This document shows positions 45,799 to 56,395 of a DNA stretch of 64,000 bases, one piece after another. The stretch is taken from positions 254,931,592 to 254,995,591 of the forward strand of contig NC_134710.1 of NCBI RefSeq assembly GCF_043290135.1, read 5' to 3'. The notes under the pieces were generated by a model that searched no databases, had not been told where the DNA came from, and was given only the letters and a program-made list of their open reading frames with translations. Each line of letters starts with the position of its first letter. Positions within the stretch are counted from its first letter, which is position 1. Source of the stretch: Rhipicephalus microplus. Its lineage: Eukaryota > Arthropoda > Arachnida > Ixodida > Ixodidae. Made by a program: the position numbers and the translations under genes.

Positions 45799-47020
45799 CA
45801 GTCGAATCTCGATAAATCGAACTTGAAGGGGTCAAAAAATTAGTTCAAATTAAAGAAGTTCAAATTAAAGAAGTTCAAATTAATGAAAGCTAAATAAACG
45901 GAGGGCTCTTCTTGCAGTGGCGTTTGTGCATTGAGCTAACACACGAAGGGGAAGTTTCAGAAGACTTGCATTTATTCACAAATCACAGGACATCCATTAT
46001 TATTTGAAGTAATCAGTTATATGCATCTGCACACGTTTGCCTTGCAGTGAGCCAATTAATTTCGCACGCAGCTTGCAAAGCATTTCTACTTTGGCTTCAG
46101 CATTCTCCTGGCAAGAGAAGTTGTGCACGGAAATGTCCAGCGCCGACACTTTCTGAAGACGACGACAACTGCGTAGCGGACCCTCTCCGCTACGCAGCTG
46201 TCGTCGTCTTCAGAAAGTGTCGGCGCTGGACATTTCCGTGCACAACTTCTCTTGCCAGGAGAATGCTGAAGCCAAAGTAGAAATGCTTTGCAAGCTGCGT
46301 GCGAAATTAATTCTCCGCTACGCAGCTGCAGCGTGGCCAGCTCTTGACGAGAAAGGAGAAGCGTCTCCACGCGGAGAGAGGCAGATCGGTATTCGAGAGA
46401 AAACCAACACCCCACCGGAGCTTTTTTTTTTTTTTTTGCTCTCTTTGCGCGAGTCGTTGAACGGAGAAGGCAGGGACGGGAAAAGGGGAAGCGTAGCACC
46501 GCCGCGCGAGATCCCCGCCACCCCTCAAGGCGCAGAGCCGTGCTCCCACAAGGGGCAAGGGCTGCAGAAGATAGTGCCTTTTTTCTTTCAGTCAACCACA
46601 CATTCATTCAACCCAGCAACAGCTTTTTCTTTTCCTCTCTCTTTCTCTCTCTTAGCGCTGGGCGTCGGAAGGAGAAGGGTCTTTACGTGGCAGGAACAGA
46701 AAAGGGAGAAGCGCGACACGGGCGCGTCGCAGATCGGCATTTGAGAGAGAGCAAACATTCCACCGCGGCCTTTTCTTTACTTTTCATTTCCTTCGCGCGC
46801 AGCGTTGAGGTGTCGCAGGTGCTGCCGCAAGATTGAGCAGGGTGCTGCGAGCATTTACGGAGCGCGGTTTGTTCGAATTAACTGTCGCAAGTGCTTGCGG
46901 GTTTGAATCACCGGGCGTTTTTGCTCATTGGAATACACATAGCTTTGACGGGACCTCATCGCGAGTTTGAATTAACCAAAAGTTCGAATTAGGCATGTTC
47001 GAATTAATGAAATTCGACTG
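45799..47020. mobile_element. MITE with CAGTCGAAT ends and an internal hairpin
   Basis: Ends CAGTCGAATCTCGATAAATC and complement of GAATTAATGAAATTCGACTG; TA on the left, CA (mutated) on the right. Adjacent sub-terminal repeats of AAGTTCAAATTA (left) and GTTCGAATTA (right) are present. Interior is GC-rich at the right with no transposase. It carries the 127-bp hairpin at 46054-46312. Confidence 0.75.
46054..46312. repeat. 127-bp near-perfect inverted repeat with 5-nt loop
   Basis: The left arm (46054-46180) and right arm (46186-46312) are complementary with one mismatch; the loop is CCCTC. The two long minus/plus frames here are mirror images of each other and not genes. A further partial copy of the arm end (TCCGCTACGCAGCTG) starts at about 46314. 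Confidence 0.95.
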
Positions 47021-47081
47021 CATATCCGCAATGTTACTACGTGTAGGATTGCCAATATGCTAGTATACATAGAAGTGTGGC

Positions 47082-47232
47082 AGCTTGGGCTAGTTCATAT
47101 GACACGACAACAGTTATAGCGCAAAAACAGAACGACGACGCAGAGACAAGAAGGACACGAAGGACCCGAGCATTCATATCCTTCGAGTCCTTGTCTCTGT
47201 GTCGTCGTTCTGTTCTCGTGCTATAACTATCG
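47082..47232. repeat. Palindromic repeat, copy B
   Basis: GTTATAGCGCAAAAACAGAA opens a palindrome whose right arm ends GTTCTCGTGCTATAACTAT, centred near 47171. The left flank GTGGCAGCTTGGGCTAGTT matches the right flank of copy A in reverse orientation. Confidence 0.75.
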
Positions 47233-47534
47233 GCTAGTATACAGCGTTTTTTTGTTTTCGTTTAAGCTCGCTAGATGGCCACGCGAGAAAAGTGCTGCAT
47301 AAAGGAGCATGCAGTCTATATGAGAAGTACTAGTCACTGTTAAAAAAAAAAAAGAAGTAGAGGTACTTTTTGTAGTTTTTTAAAAAGGAAGCAGGGGGAT
47401 AAAAGTGGAGAACACAGAAGGTTTCAACTAACATGCTGAGTGGGTGTCCACATCTAGCAACCTCAACTGACTAAACGGTAAACGCACCATCCACTCCTGA
47501 TGGTTGTCTCAGAGCTCTCCCGGCTAGGAGCATT

Positions 47535-49682
47535 CCGTATTTTTGCGCGTCTAACTTGCACCAAAAACCCAAAAATTTCAGTGGAAAAGTGGAGGTGCGA
47601 ATAATACGCGGGGTTTTTCCTATAGTGCTGCTTCACAGCAATGCGTGTTTTGCTGTGAAGCACCTTAACAGTGTAGCGAAGACTACGGAGGCGGTTTCCG
47701 CAAATTCGTGTTGCTCCGCAAGTAGCACGGCAGCTTGCGGCTGATTTTGGTTTCGCTTGCTTGCATCGTTGAAGCGTTTAGAAAAACATTTGGGGAGAGA
47801 CAATTCGATTGTTCAGTGTAAAATCTCACTGTCACACCACAAGTATATTTTTTAGCCGTTCACGGCCGCTCAGTGACCCTCCACATGTCCCTACGTCATG
47901 GACGCCATGTTTACTTTTGGAAAGGGCTTGCCGAAAAAGTGGTGCTGTCTAAGAAAGTTCCATAATAAATAAAGTAAGTCCCATAATAAATAAAGCAGTA
48001 TTTATTTCAGCAAGGCAAATGAAATGTTATAGTGCCTATAGAGATATTGTAAGTAAATTATTGTACTACTTTTCAACGTCGTAGCAGGCATGCATTTCGG
48101 TTCTGTTTCCAGGGTGCTGTTACAGTGTACTAGAAGGGGTAGTGCTGTCAAGTTGTCGCCGAGTGTGAGCGCTCTTTACCTCGCTGATACCACTAGTTCT
48201 CCGCATCTCGACCCGTTCGCCAAGCCTAAGTCGATCTGTTCTGTCACCATGAGTAGCGTACGGCGGCAGGCCTTCACGGCACAGCAAAAGCTCAAGATAA
48301 TCGCCGTCGCCGAGGAATTTGGAAATCGCGAAGCAGGAAGATGGCACGATGTGGACGAGTCCTGCGTGCGACTGTGGAGAAAGAAGAAAGAGCCTACAAG
48401 CCGCGCACCGCGAGCGTAGGTCATTTCGTGGCCCCAAGACCGGTGCCTACCCTGAGCTGGAGGCAGAGCTAGTAAAGTTCATCGAAGATGTGAGAAGCAG
48501 GGGTCACGCCGTATCGACCAAGATGGCCCAAGTGGAAGCGCGGCGACTTTCGAGGGAGCTAGGCCTACCTCACGAGTTCTGTGCGAGCCGCAGATGAGCG
48601 GCAAGGGCTCTCAATCAGACGGCGGACTACAATATGTCAACGCTTGCCGGCTTCTTATGAGGAGAAGCTGCTCAAGTACCAGAGATATGTAATTGGCCTG
48701 CGAAAGCAGCACAATTAAATTTTCTCACAAATCGGCAATACGGATGAAACTCCCGTTTATTTTGAAATGCCGTTGGGCACAACGATTAAGAAAAACGGGC
48801 ATCAGTTCGGTGAGCGTGCCGACCGGCGGGAACACGAAACTGCGCATCACAGTCTTGCTTTGTGCCCTCGCCGACAGCACGCAACTGCGACCGTACGTCA
48901 TCTTGAAAAGGAAAACTCTACCAAAGGTTCGTTTGCCTGCCGGTGTGGTGGTGCGCGCACACGAGAACGCGTGGATGAACAGTGCCTTGTTCGTAGACTG
49001 GATCACGACAGTATGGGAGACGAGGCCCGGTGCGATGCTCACAAAGAGGACCATGCTCGTTTTTGACTCGTTCCGCGGCCACACAACTGAGGAAGTGAAG
49101 GACCGTCTTTCACGCAACGGCACCGACTTAGTTGTTATACCCGGTGGAATGACGTCAATGTTGCAGCCTCTAGATGTGTCGCTTAACAAGCCCTTCAAAG
49201 CGCATGTCAAGCGCTATTACGCCGAGTGGATGGCCGAAGGCTGCTACGACTTGACGCCGACAGGACGAGTCCGAAGGCCGGATATTGCCCTATTCTGCAA
49301 GTGGATTGTCGAGGCATGGAAGGCCATTCCAGGTGAGATGGTGCGAAAAAGTTTCAAGAAATGCTGCATCACAAACAACATGGATGAAACTGAAGATGAT
49401 CTTGTGCATTATAGTGAGGACTGCGGCTCAAGGGATAGCTCTAGCGAGAGCAGCAACAGTGAGTGAATTGTGACTGGCCTTGCAGACAGCGTATTCTGCT
49501 TGCTAAATAAAGCTTTTTCTGTCTACATATGTGCTATGTTGCTTGAGCAGTAGCTTTTGTACAGCTTTTCCTGTATATCAAATGTGCGGGCAATACGCGA
49601 GGATTTTTTTTTTCTTTCTCGGTGAGCTGAAAGTGGGGGTGCGGATTATATGCAGGGGCGGGTTATACGCGCAAAAATAGGG
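47535..49682 (+). mobile_element. pogo/Tigger-type DNA transposon 4, full size
   Basis: Ends CCGTATTTTTGCGCGTCTAA and complement of GTTATACGCGCAAAAATAGGG, TA on the right and TT on the left. At 2,148 bp this is the largest of the four pogo elements in the window. Confidence 0.85.
48249..49466 (+). pseudogene. pogo/Tigger transposase 4, full length with frameshifts
   Basis: DDE transposase. ATG 48249 opens the first helix-turn-helix (MSSVRRQAFTAQQKLKII). After a frameshift near 48390 the second DNA-binding region follows (RRSFRGPKTGAYPELEAELV), with a stop at 48595-48597. The catalytic domain starts with QIGNTDETPVYFEMP (Asp 1, near 48740) and shifts frame near 48810. It then stays open to TGA at 49464-49466: VVVRAHENAWMNSALFVDWI, MLVFDSFRGHTTEEV (Asp 2) and PGGMTSMLQPLDVSLNKPFK (Asp 3). 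The acidic Ser-rich tail ends SESSNSE. All three catalytic Asp are kept. Confidence 0.87.
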
Positions 49683-50869
49683 TACATGCCTACATACATG
49701 CATGAATGCATGCCTACATACATGTGGCACTATTGCAGTGTCGTGTACAAGTGCACCACAGCAAAGAGTGCCGAATGAAAAGAGAAAGTGTGGCAGAGCA
49801 GCTGGTGGAAAGGAGAGATTTCAGATGAGCCCGAGGCAGCCCTGCCATGTGTGCATGAGTGGTTTGCATAACGACAGTTACGACAGGTAGCCACATAGGC
49901 AGCAGGTGCTCTTTATTTTGCAGGTAATCTACGACTGGTACAAAGATGGCTGAGAGCAGGTGGCTTGTAGCTATGTCTGCATTGTCTTCCCAGGTGCCCA
50001 AAGTAAACAACTGCATTATACCAAAGTTTCAGAGATGCACTAATGTGAGAAAGCGATAAAACTATTTTTTCCAAAACATGGCCCAGTCCACATTCATGAG
50101 ATTCGGTCCATTTTCTTAAAAATTTTTGTTCAAAAGAACTTTTTTGGCAGTTGTTAGAATGAATTTGTGAAAGTTCTTTTCCAACTCAAGTAAGAGCAAC
50201 CTTGAAAAAAGCAATTGTGTGTTTCAAAATATCAGTCGGTTTCAATTAAAAGGTTTTAAATGATCAAGAATCTTTGTACGACAAAGCCACGCCAATGTGC
50301 AGTATAAGATTATGTGAAACAAAAATCAAGCTTCAAAGACCACAGAGCAAAATTTTTGAATTGTGTGAATCAGCATTAGGCGGCCAAATAATATGAAGCT
50401 ATACCAGAGAGTCAAAGGGCGTAATAAGCTAACCAAATGTTGCCGAAACACTGCACTATTTTATTTTAGCAATACCTTTTCCTATTACACTTCACAGTTT
50501 TTTGGCTGTGTTAAATGACCAGCTAAACACTTAGCCTGCATTAACTGGATCAGCAGATTGTCAGTGGTGCACAATAAAGAACGTCTTGAATTGAGTGAAA
50601 GTCATTGCTGAATTACACTTGCCCTACTATAAAATAACAGAAAAAACAGCAAACGTCACTAAAATTAACATCTTGAAAAGCATCGAAATAAAAATAATTG
50701 TCACTGCCAGGCTGGGTCATAACCCCACAGCTGCAACAGAACTGACAAGTGTCAGTACCATGATGTGTGAACATCATATGCTTGAACTGAAAAAGTGAAC
50801 ATGGAGACGAAATCTTGAGCATTACAGCAATGTAACTGCGATTCTTTCCTTAGGTGAAGAAAGTCTCAC
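49683..50869. other. Intron, no recognised gene
   Basis: AT-rich intron with short CATGCCTACATACATG-type repeats at its left edge. No coding sequence. Confidence 0.6.
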
Positions 50870-51059
50870 CTGAGCACTGATGGCTTTATCAAAGTCTTCG
50901 TGTTTTTTAATCAGGGCTTCCACATTGTCTCCACCCATATCATCGGACCCCAAAAAGGCTTCACGACTGGCCATCCAATTCTCAGCTTGCTCACAATCCC
51001 GGTAGAAGAGTTGCAGATCCAGACATTGGTCTACCTTGACTCGCCGTGCAATCCAAGCC
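50870..51059 (-). CDS. alpha-Spec: Alpha-spectrin, exon 1 of those in the window
   Basis: The most upstream alpha-spectrin exon seen here: one base completing a codon, then 63 codons. AWIARRVKVDQCLDLQLFYR, DCEQAENWMASREAFLGSDD, GGDNVEALIKKHEDFDKAIS, ending AQ. Acceptor TTTTTTGTATAG, donor GTGAGA. The Trp/Cys-rich helix (CLDLQLFYRDCEQAENWM) is typical of alpha- rather than beta-spectrin. From comparison with vertebrate alpha-II this lies well after the SH3 domain, so this exon should be around repeat 13 (from memory). Upstream exons were not found up to base 64000. Confidence 0.95.
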
Positions 51060-51306
51060 CTATACAAAAAAGTACAAGAAGACTGCAACCAAGAGTTTGA
51101 CGAAAGCTTGTCTGGGCTAGACTAGTCATGATTGGAAGGTAAAACGAAGATGCCAACCAGAAAAACATTAGAAGTAACACATTCTAACACGTTATTACTA
51201 ATGTCTTTTTGGTTCACGTCTCGCTTTACCCTTTTGGCTACAAGAAGTGTTTACATTCATCTTGGCAAGGATGACATAAGGCTTAATCAAATGTATGTGT
51301 GTGTAT

Positions 51307-51385
<79 letters not shown>
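51307..51385. repeat. (TA)n microsatellite
   Basis: About 78 bp of TA dinucleotides ending exactly where Penelope-like RT coding begins. Confidence 0.95.
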
Positions 51386-51386
<1 letters not shown>

Positions 51387-51389
<3 letters not shown>

Positions 51390-52520
51390 CTATACAGAAG
51401 ATACATAGACGACATCTTTCTTATTTGGACCCACAGCGAGGACGAACTTCTCAGCTTTATCGACACTTACAATGCTGTACATCCGAACATGCACTTCACA
51501 CACAGATACTCGCAAGTAACCGTAAATTTTCTTCATGTTACCATAACGATAGAAGAAGAGAAGCTCTCTACAACCCTATATCGCAAACCAACGGATCGAC
51601 AACAATACCTCCATTACCAAAGCGATCACCCACGCCACTGTAAAAACAGTATGCCATACAGCCAGGCTCACCGGTTTAAGCGAATCTGCTCTAGAGACGC
51701 TGACTGACACGAGCTCACAGAGGCTAAAACTTGTGCTCGAGAAACAAAAATACCCCCCACATGTAATTAATGACGCTGTTCAAAAAGCGAGAAAACTAAA
51801 GCGTGAAGACTTACTTATAGAGCGACCACCACAAGAAGACCCACAACGAACAAACCTCTGCTTGACTTGCAGCACAAACTTCCCCAATGTAAACAAAATC
51901 CTTAAACGACATTACAACATTCTGGAACAAAGTGAACGCCTGAAACGCGCATTCCCATTCCCTCCAGGCATCGTTTACCGACGACCACGTAACCTCAAAG
52001 ACACCCTTGTCCACTCTCAAATTAACACATCACCCCCCAACAATTCATGCCGACCTTGTTTAAAGCCACGATGCCTTGTATGTAAGGTGATGCGAGAAAC
52101 AGACAAAGCAACCAGCACACAATCCAAGTTGTCGATTAACATACGAGGAAACCTAACATGCGATTCCTCTAATGTGGCATACCTACTCGAATGGAACGTG
52201 TGTGGTATGCAGTACATCGGACAAACAGAAACACCATTTAGGATTCGCTTCAATCATCACAGAGCCCATGCGAAATCAGCCCCAAGTCTACCTCTATCAA
52301 AACATCTCAATCTTCCCGACCATGCATTCGACTAACTATCAGTAGCGCTCTTAGAGACGGGATTTAAATCAAATCGAGAACGTGAACAACGAGAGTCATA
52401 CCTTATCCACTGATTTAACACCCTCGCTAGAGGAATAAATGAGAATCCTGGTACACTTGCAGCAATCAAAGCATTAGAAAACAATAACGGCAATAATGAA
52501 AATAGTAACTGAGTTCACGG
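51387..52520 (+). pseudogene. Penelope-like RT (C-terminal part) and GIY-YIG endonuclease, frameshifted
   Basis: Starts in the RT catalytic block YRRYIDDIFLIWTHSEDELL, followed by VTVNFLHVTI and the hallmark LYRKPTDRQQYLHYQSDHP and SQAHRFKRICS. A frameshift and stop occur near 51700. The next frame runs LKLVLEKQKYPPHVI, RLKRAFPFPPGIVYRRPRNL and CRPCLKPRCLVCKVM, then the GIY-YIG domain: SSNVAYLLEWNVCGMQYIGQ, TETPFRIRFNHHR with the conserved Arg. The YL..YIG pattern replaces the canonical GIY..YIG, as is usual in Penelope-like elements. It reaches TAA at 52333-52335; further coding-like sequence (SVALLETGFKSNRERE) follows to about 52510. Confidence 0.85.
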
Positions 52521-52724
52521 CACTGCAGCTGCGAAGGGCACTGGACAACCCAAAACAATTCCAAGTGTAACTACTCTTCTTAAGTGCAGCTGTCGTCTGT
52601 TTTCTGTTTTATTTTACTACCCAATCAATTGTGCCATGCATGACATGCCCAACAGCAACCCTGTGCACAGCCGGGAGGCCCCCACTACACGCGTAATCCA
52701 GAAGCGGGCAAGGAATTCGCATTG

Positions 52725-52925
52725 CGCCCGCTTACCAGCCTCTGCAGCAATACGGGGCACCCCTCTTTTTACGATGAAATGTTGACGGGGCGCCGAGTAG
52801 TTAAAGGCTTAGAACTTCCTAAAATGCCCGCTTACCAGCCTCTGCCACAATACGCGGCACCCCTCTTTCTACGACGAAATGTTGACGGGACTCCGAGTAG
52901 TTAAAGGCTTAGAACCTCCTAAAAA
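52725..52925 (+). repeat. 101-bp tandem duplication in the Penelope-like 3' region
   Basis: GCCCGCTTACCAGCCTCTGC starts at 52725 and again at 52826, with the last unit ending at TTAGAACCTCCTAAAA. The copies differ at a handful of sites. Confidence 0.85.
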
Positions 52926-53099
52926 AGCTCCTTTTTGCCCCACATCGAACCGCCAGTGCCAGGAGGCGCCGTCTGGTCGGGAGGAATGCGTTAGTGAAAG
53001 GAAGCATACACAGAGCGCTGACATCAGAAAGGTGAAGGGGAGAAGGGGGAGAGACATGAAGGGGGAAGTGGAAGGAAGACTAAAAGGGGGGCACCTGAA

Positions 53100-53215
53100 G
53101 GGAGTCCACCTTATATTATTTTTCTCTTCTTTTTCTCTTTTTTTTCTTCTTTTTCTCTTTTTTTCTTCTTTTTCTTTTTTTTCTTTTCTGTCTTTTTTCC
53201 TCTTTCCTTGCCCTC
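53100..53215. repeat. Pyrimidine tract
   Basis: Over 100 bp of repeated TTCTTCTTTTTCTCTTTTT, almost free of purines. Confidence 0.9.
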
Positions 53216-53262
53216 TGATTTGAGATTGTATAAAGCTGAGCACCAACAAACTATACCTTTAA

Positions 53263-53305
53263 TCCGGACGAAGGCCAGACATTAGGCCGAAACGTCGAAA
53301 TAAAC
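53263..53305 (+). ncRNA. Hammerhead-ribozyme-like motif, degenerate
   Basis: CCGGACGAAGGCC, an 8-nt loop, then GGCCGAAACGTC resembles the hammerhead core CUGAUGA - stem II - GAAA. Stem II (GGCC with GGCC) is intact and GAAAC is perfect, but two core U residues are changed (CGGACGA). Hammerhead motifs are known in Penelope-like elements. A catalytic molecule is doubtful. Confidence 0.4.
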
Positions 53306-53346
53306 CACGTTGTGGCCGCTCTTGGAGGATCTACTGGACTATATAT

Positions 53347-53633
53347 TGTTACGAATAAATATAGCACCTAGTACTATATAAACTCTTTATTTCGGGCGAA
53401 CTTGTGCCCGTAAACTCAAAGCTAAAAATGGTCAGCCAAGAATGCCTCTTGCTCGCTGACTACAACTTCGTCGGTCTCTTCCTCTGCCCCTTGAGTCTCG
53501 TGCCGGTCCCGTGGCGTAGCATCGTGGCACGTGCAGGACGGCGTTCCATGGCGCGGCTTTCTTGCTACTTGCTTGGCGGCTTTATACGAACGCGAATTGT
53601 GGCAGCGTCTTCTGCGATGTTCGAGCTGTGGCA
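53347..53633 (-). repeat. 3' LTR of the gypsy element
   Basis: 287 bp, TGTTACG...GTGGCA on the plus strand. Read in element orientation it starts TGCCACAGC and ends CGTAACA. It has a TATA-like TTTATATAGTA and an AATAAA near its 3' end. Confidence 0.95.
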
Positions 53634-53650
53634 TTAGTCCCCCTCCTAGC
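53634..53650 (-). other. Polypurine tract of the gypsy element
   Basis: Minus-strand GCTAGGAGGGGGACTAA lies directly next to the 3' LTR, the position where plus-strand DNA synthesis is primed. Confidence 0.75.
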
Positions 53651-53712
53651 ACGCATCGCCCCGATGCGTAGAGCCGGCTGACAGTTTCTAAACAATAGGA
53701 CTTGTCCTTGTA

Positions 53713-55790
53713 TTAGACGATGTGAGTCAGTTCACTTGTTGAGTTCCTGTCGTAGTACGGTTTCATCCGTACTACATGTACAACATCCGGGAGATTCCGG
53801 CGTCGTGTTGTGCATACTTGACCTTCAGGGATCACTTCGTAGTTTAATGGGCCTAGCTGACGAAGAACCCTGTAAGGGCCAAAATAGCGCCGCATAAGCT
53901 TTTCTGATAGGCCACGTGCACGTACAGGCGTCCAGACCCACACTTGGTCTCCAGGGGAGTACTGAACATCCCTTCGTCTTAGATTGTAACGGTGCGCGTC
54001 GACGTTCTGCTGTTGAATGATGCGGTTCCGTGCTATTTGTCGCGCCTCTTCTGCCCTTTCTACATATTCCCTTATGTCAGGGTCCTCTTCATTCGTGCTG
54101 TTGACAGGCAGCATCGCGTCTAATGTCGTTATTACTGTCCGACCATCAACAAGTTGAAATGGCGAGAAGTGGGTTGTCTCTTGTACTGCGGTATTGTATG
54201 CAAATGTAGCATACGGTAATATGGTGTCCCAAGTCCGATGCTCGACGTCCACATACATCGCGATCATGTCAGCAAGCGTCCTGTTCAGCCTTTCAGTTAA
54301 CCCGTTAGTTTACGGATGGTATGCGGTAGTTCTTCTGTGGTCGGTGTGCGTTAGCTTCATGACAGACTGTACAAGCCTGGCAGTGAACGCAGTTCCTTTG
54401 TCAGTTATAAGGACTTTAGGTGCGCCATGTCGCAGCATTATCTGGGTCACAAAAAACTGAGCCACTTCATTTGCGGTTCCTTTTGTGAGAGATGACGTCT
54501 CGGCATACCGGGTCATGTAGTCGGTTGCTACAGCTATCCGGCGCTTCCCAAACGATGACATAGGAAATAGTCCTAGCAAATCCATTCCGACCTGCTCAAA
54601 CAGGATTTTCAGTGGCTCTATCGGTTTCAAAAGACCTGCTGGTTTTAGGGGTGGTACTTTGAGTCTTTGGCATTCTCGACATGATCTTACGTAATGCTGT
54701 ACTGAATCCATCAATTTTGGCCAGTAATATCTCTGGCGGATTCTTGCCAAAGTCCTACTAATGCCCAAGTGACCTGCCGATGGGTCATCATGACACGCTT
54801 CTAAAATTTCCGCTCGCAGTGATGATGGTATCAGCAGTAGGAACGTTTCACCGGTGTGTTGAAAGTTTCTCTTGTAGAGAACGTTGTTGCGAAGGACGTA
54901 GGAACGTAGTCCACGGACGAAAACTCGCGGTACTTCGACTTCCTGCCCCTCCAAGTATTGAATGAGCAGAAGTAATTCTGGGTCCATTCGTTGATCATGA
55001 GCCATCTCCGACACATTCACAGCTCCAAGAAACGCGGAGTCTTGTTCATGCTCAGGAGACGAGGTCTGGACTGGTGCTCGTGACAAGCAGTCCGCGTCAT
55101 TGTGCTTGTGGCCAGACTTGTAGACTACGGTGATGTCATATTCTTGTATACGCAGGCTCCATCTAGCAAGTCTTCCGGAAGGATCCTTGAGATTCGCAAG
55201 CCAGCACAATGAATGATGGTCACTGATGGCTCGGAATGGTCTACCATATAAATATGGACGGAACTTACTGATGGCCCATATAACTGCGAGACATTCCTTT
55301 TCCGTAGCTGAATAATTATACTCAGCTTTCGACAGAGAGCGGCTTGCATAAGCAATAACTTTTTCTTCCCCGTTCTGCCATTGAACAAGAATAGCACCGA
55401 GGCCAACGTTGCTGGCGTCCGTATGAATGTCCGTTTTGGCATCTTCGTCAAAATGCGCGAGTATGGGAGGTGACTGCAAACGCCGTCGTAACTCAGAGAA
55501 GGCGTCTTCTTGCTCTTGGTGCCAGATAAATGGTACACCTTCCTTCGTAAGCCGTGTCTGTGGTTCCGCAATCTTGGAGAAGTTTTCAACGAAGCGCCTA
55601 TAGTAGGCACAAAGCCCCAGGAAACGACGCATAGCTTTTTTGTCTCTTGGCCTTGGGAAATTTTCAACCGCAGTGATTTTATCCGGATCTGGGCAGACAC
55701 CGTGAGAACTGACAATGTGCCCGAGGAACCGAAGCTCCCGGAATCCAAAGTGGCACTTTTCGGGTTTGATCGTAGTGCAGCCATACGAAT
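53713..55790 (-). pseudogene. gypsy pol: RNase H and integrase
   Basis: One frame from about 55790 with a single TAA at 54310-54312. After the RT C-terminus (FGFRELRFLGHIVSSHG, MRRFLGLCAYYRRFVENFSK) comes RNase H: TDIHTDASNVGLGAILVQ, YSATEKECLAVIWAISKF, AISDHHSLCWLANLKDPSGR and HKHNDADCLSR. Integrase follows with zinc-binding HDDPSAGHLGISRTLARIRQ and CRECQRL, core Asp at GMDLLGLFP and VLITDKGTAF. Directly after the stop comes TNGLTERLN with the catalytic Glu. The C-terminal module reads LMRRYFGPYRVLRQLGPLNY. The stop changes the Gln of the usual HPQTNG motif, a C-to-T change in CAA. Confidence 0.9.
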
Positions 55791-56395
55791 AGCGTCCAGT
55801 ACCGTTCTCAATCTCTGTACGTGCTGCTCGAACGTACTGGAAAAAATTACTACGTCATCAAGATAGACAAGACGTGACTGCCATTTGAGGCCAGAGAGCA
55901 CAGTGTCCATCATCCTCTGGAAGGTAGCGGGAGCAGAACACAAACCAAATGGGAGTACTTTGAACTCGTAGAGTGCGTCGGGTGTCACAAACGCCGTCTT
56001 TTCCCGATCTCGTTCGTCGACTCCTATTTGCCAGTACCCGCTCTTTAGATCGAACGATGAAAAAAAGTGAGCATTGCGCAGTTTATCCAACGTATCGTCA
56101 ACTCGGAGTGGGTACACGTCTCGCTTCGTGACGAGGTTGAGTTTTCTGTAATCAACACAGAACCGCATGGTGTTGTCCTTCTTCACCAGTACTACCGGCG
56201 ATGCCCATAGGCTTTTGAAGGGCTGTATGACATCGTTGTCGAGCATCTCCTGTACTTGCTTCTTTATCGCCTCCCTTTCTTTCGGGGCTACTCGGTATGG
56301 ATGCTGACATACTGGTCTAACATGCCCTTCGATTACGATGCGGTGCTTTGCTACAGGTGTACGTCCGACTTTCGATGAAGAGGAAAAACACTCTG
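55780..56395 (-). pseudogene. gypsy pol: reverse transcriptase
   Basis: RT fingers and palm. KQVQEMLDNDVIQPFKSLWA, SPVVLVKKDNTMRFCVDYRK, YPLRVDDTLDKLRNAHFFSS, FDLKSGYWQIGVDERDREKT and FGLCSAPATFQRMMDTVL lead to the catalytic SRLVYLDDVVIFS, with both Asp present. A frameshift near 55780 breaks the reading into RNase H, and another near 56390 separates RT from protease. It lies in frame continuity with neither neighbour. Confidence 0.9.

Larger units (their letters stand above)
51386..53340 (+). mobile_element. Penelope-like element, 5'-truncated
   Basis: A retroelement with a Penelope-type RT end and a GIY-YIG endonuclease. It starts at a (TA)n array in the middle of the RT, so it is 5'-truncated. 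The 3' region contains a 101-bp tandem duplication, a pyrimidine-rich stretch and a hammerhead-like motif. The right limit is set by the LTR element inserted at 53347. Confidence 0.75.

Noticed and set aside
46047..46607. Two frames with nearly identical protein ends on opposite strands
   Set aside because: They are the two arms of the 127-bp inverted repeat and not a duplicated gene.
51132..51386. Coding start upstream of the Penelope-like RT
   Set aside because: The frame runs through a (TA)n array giving an Ile-Tyr repeat; real similarity starts only at about 51390.
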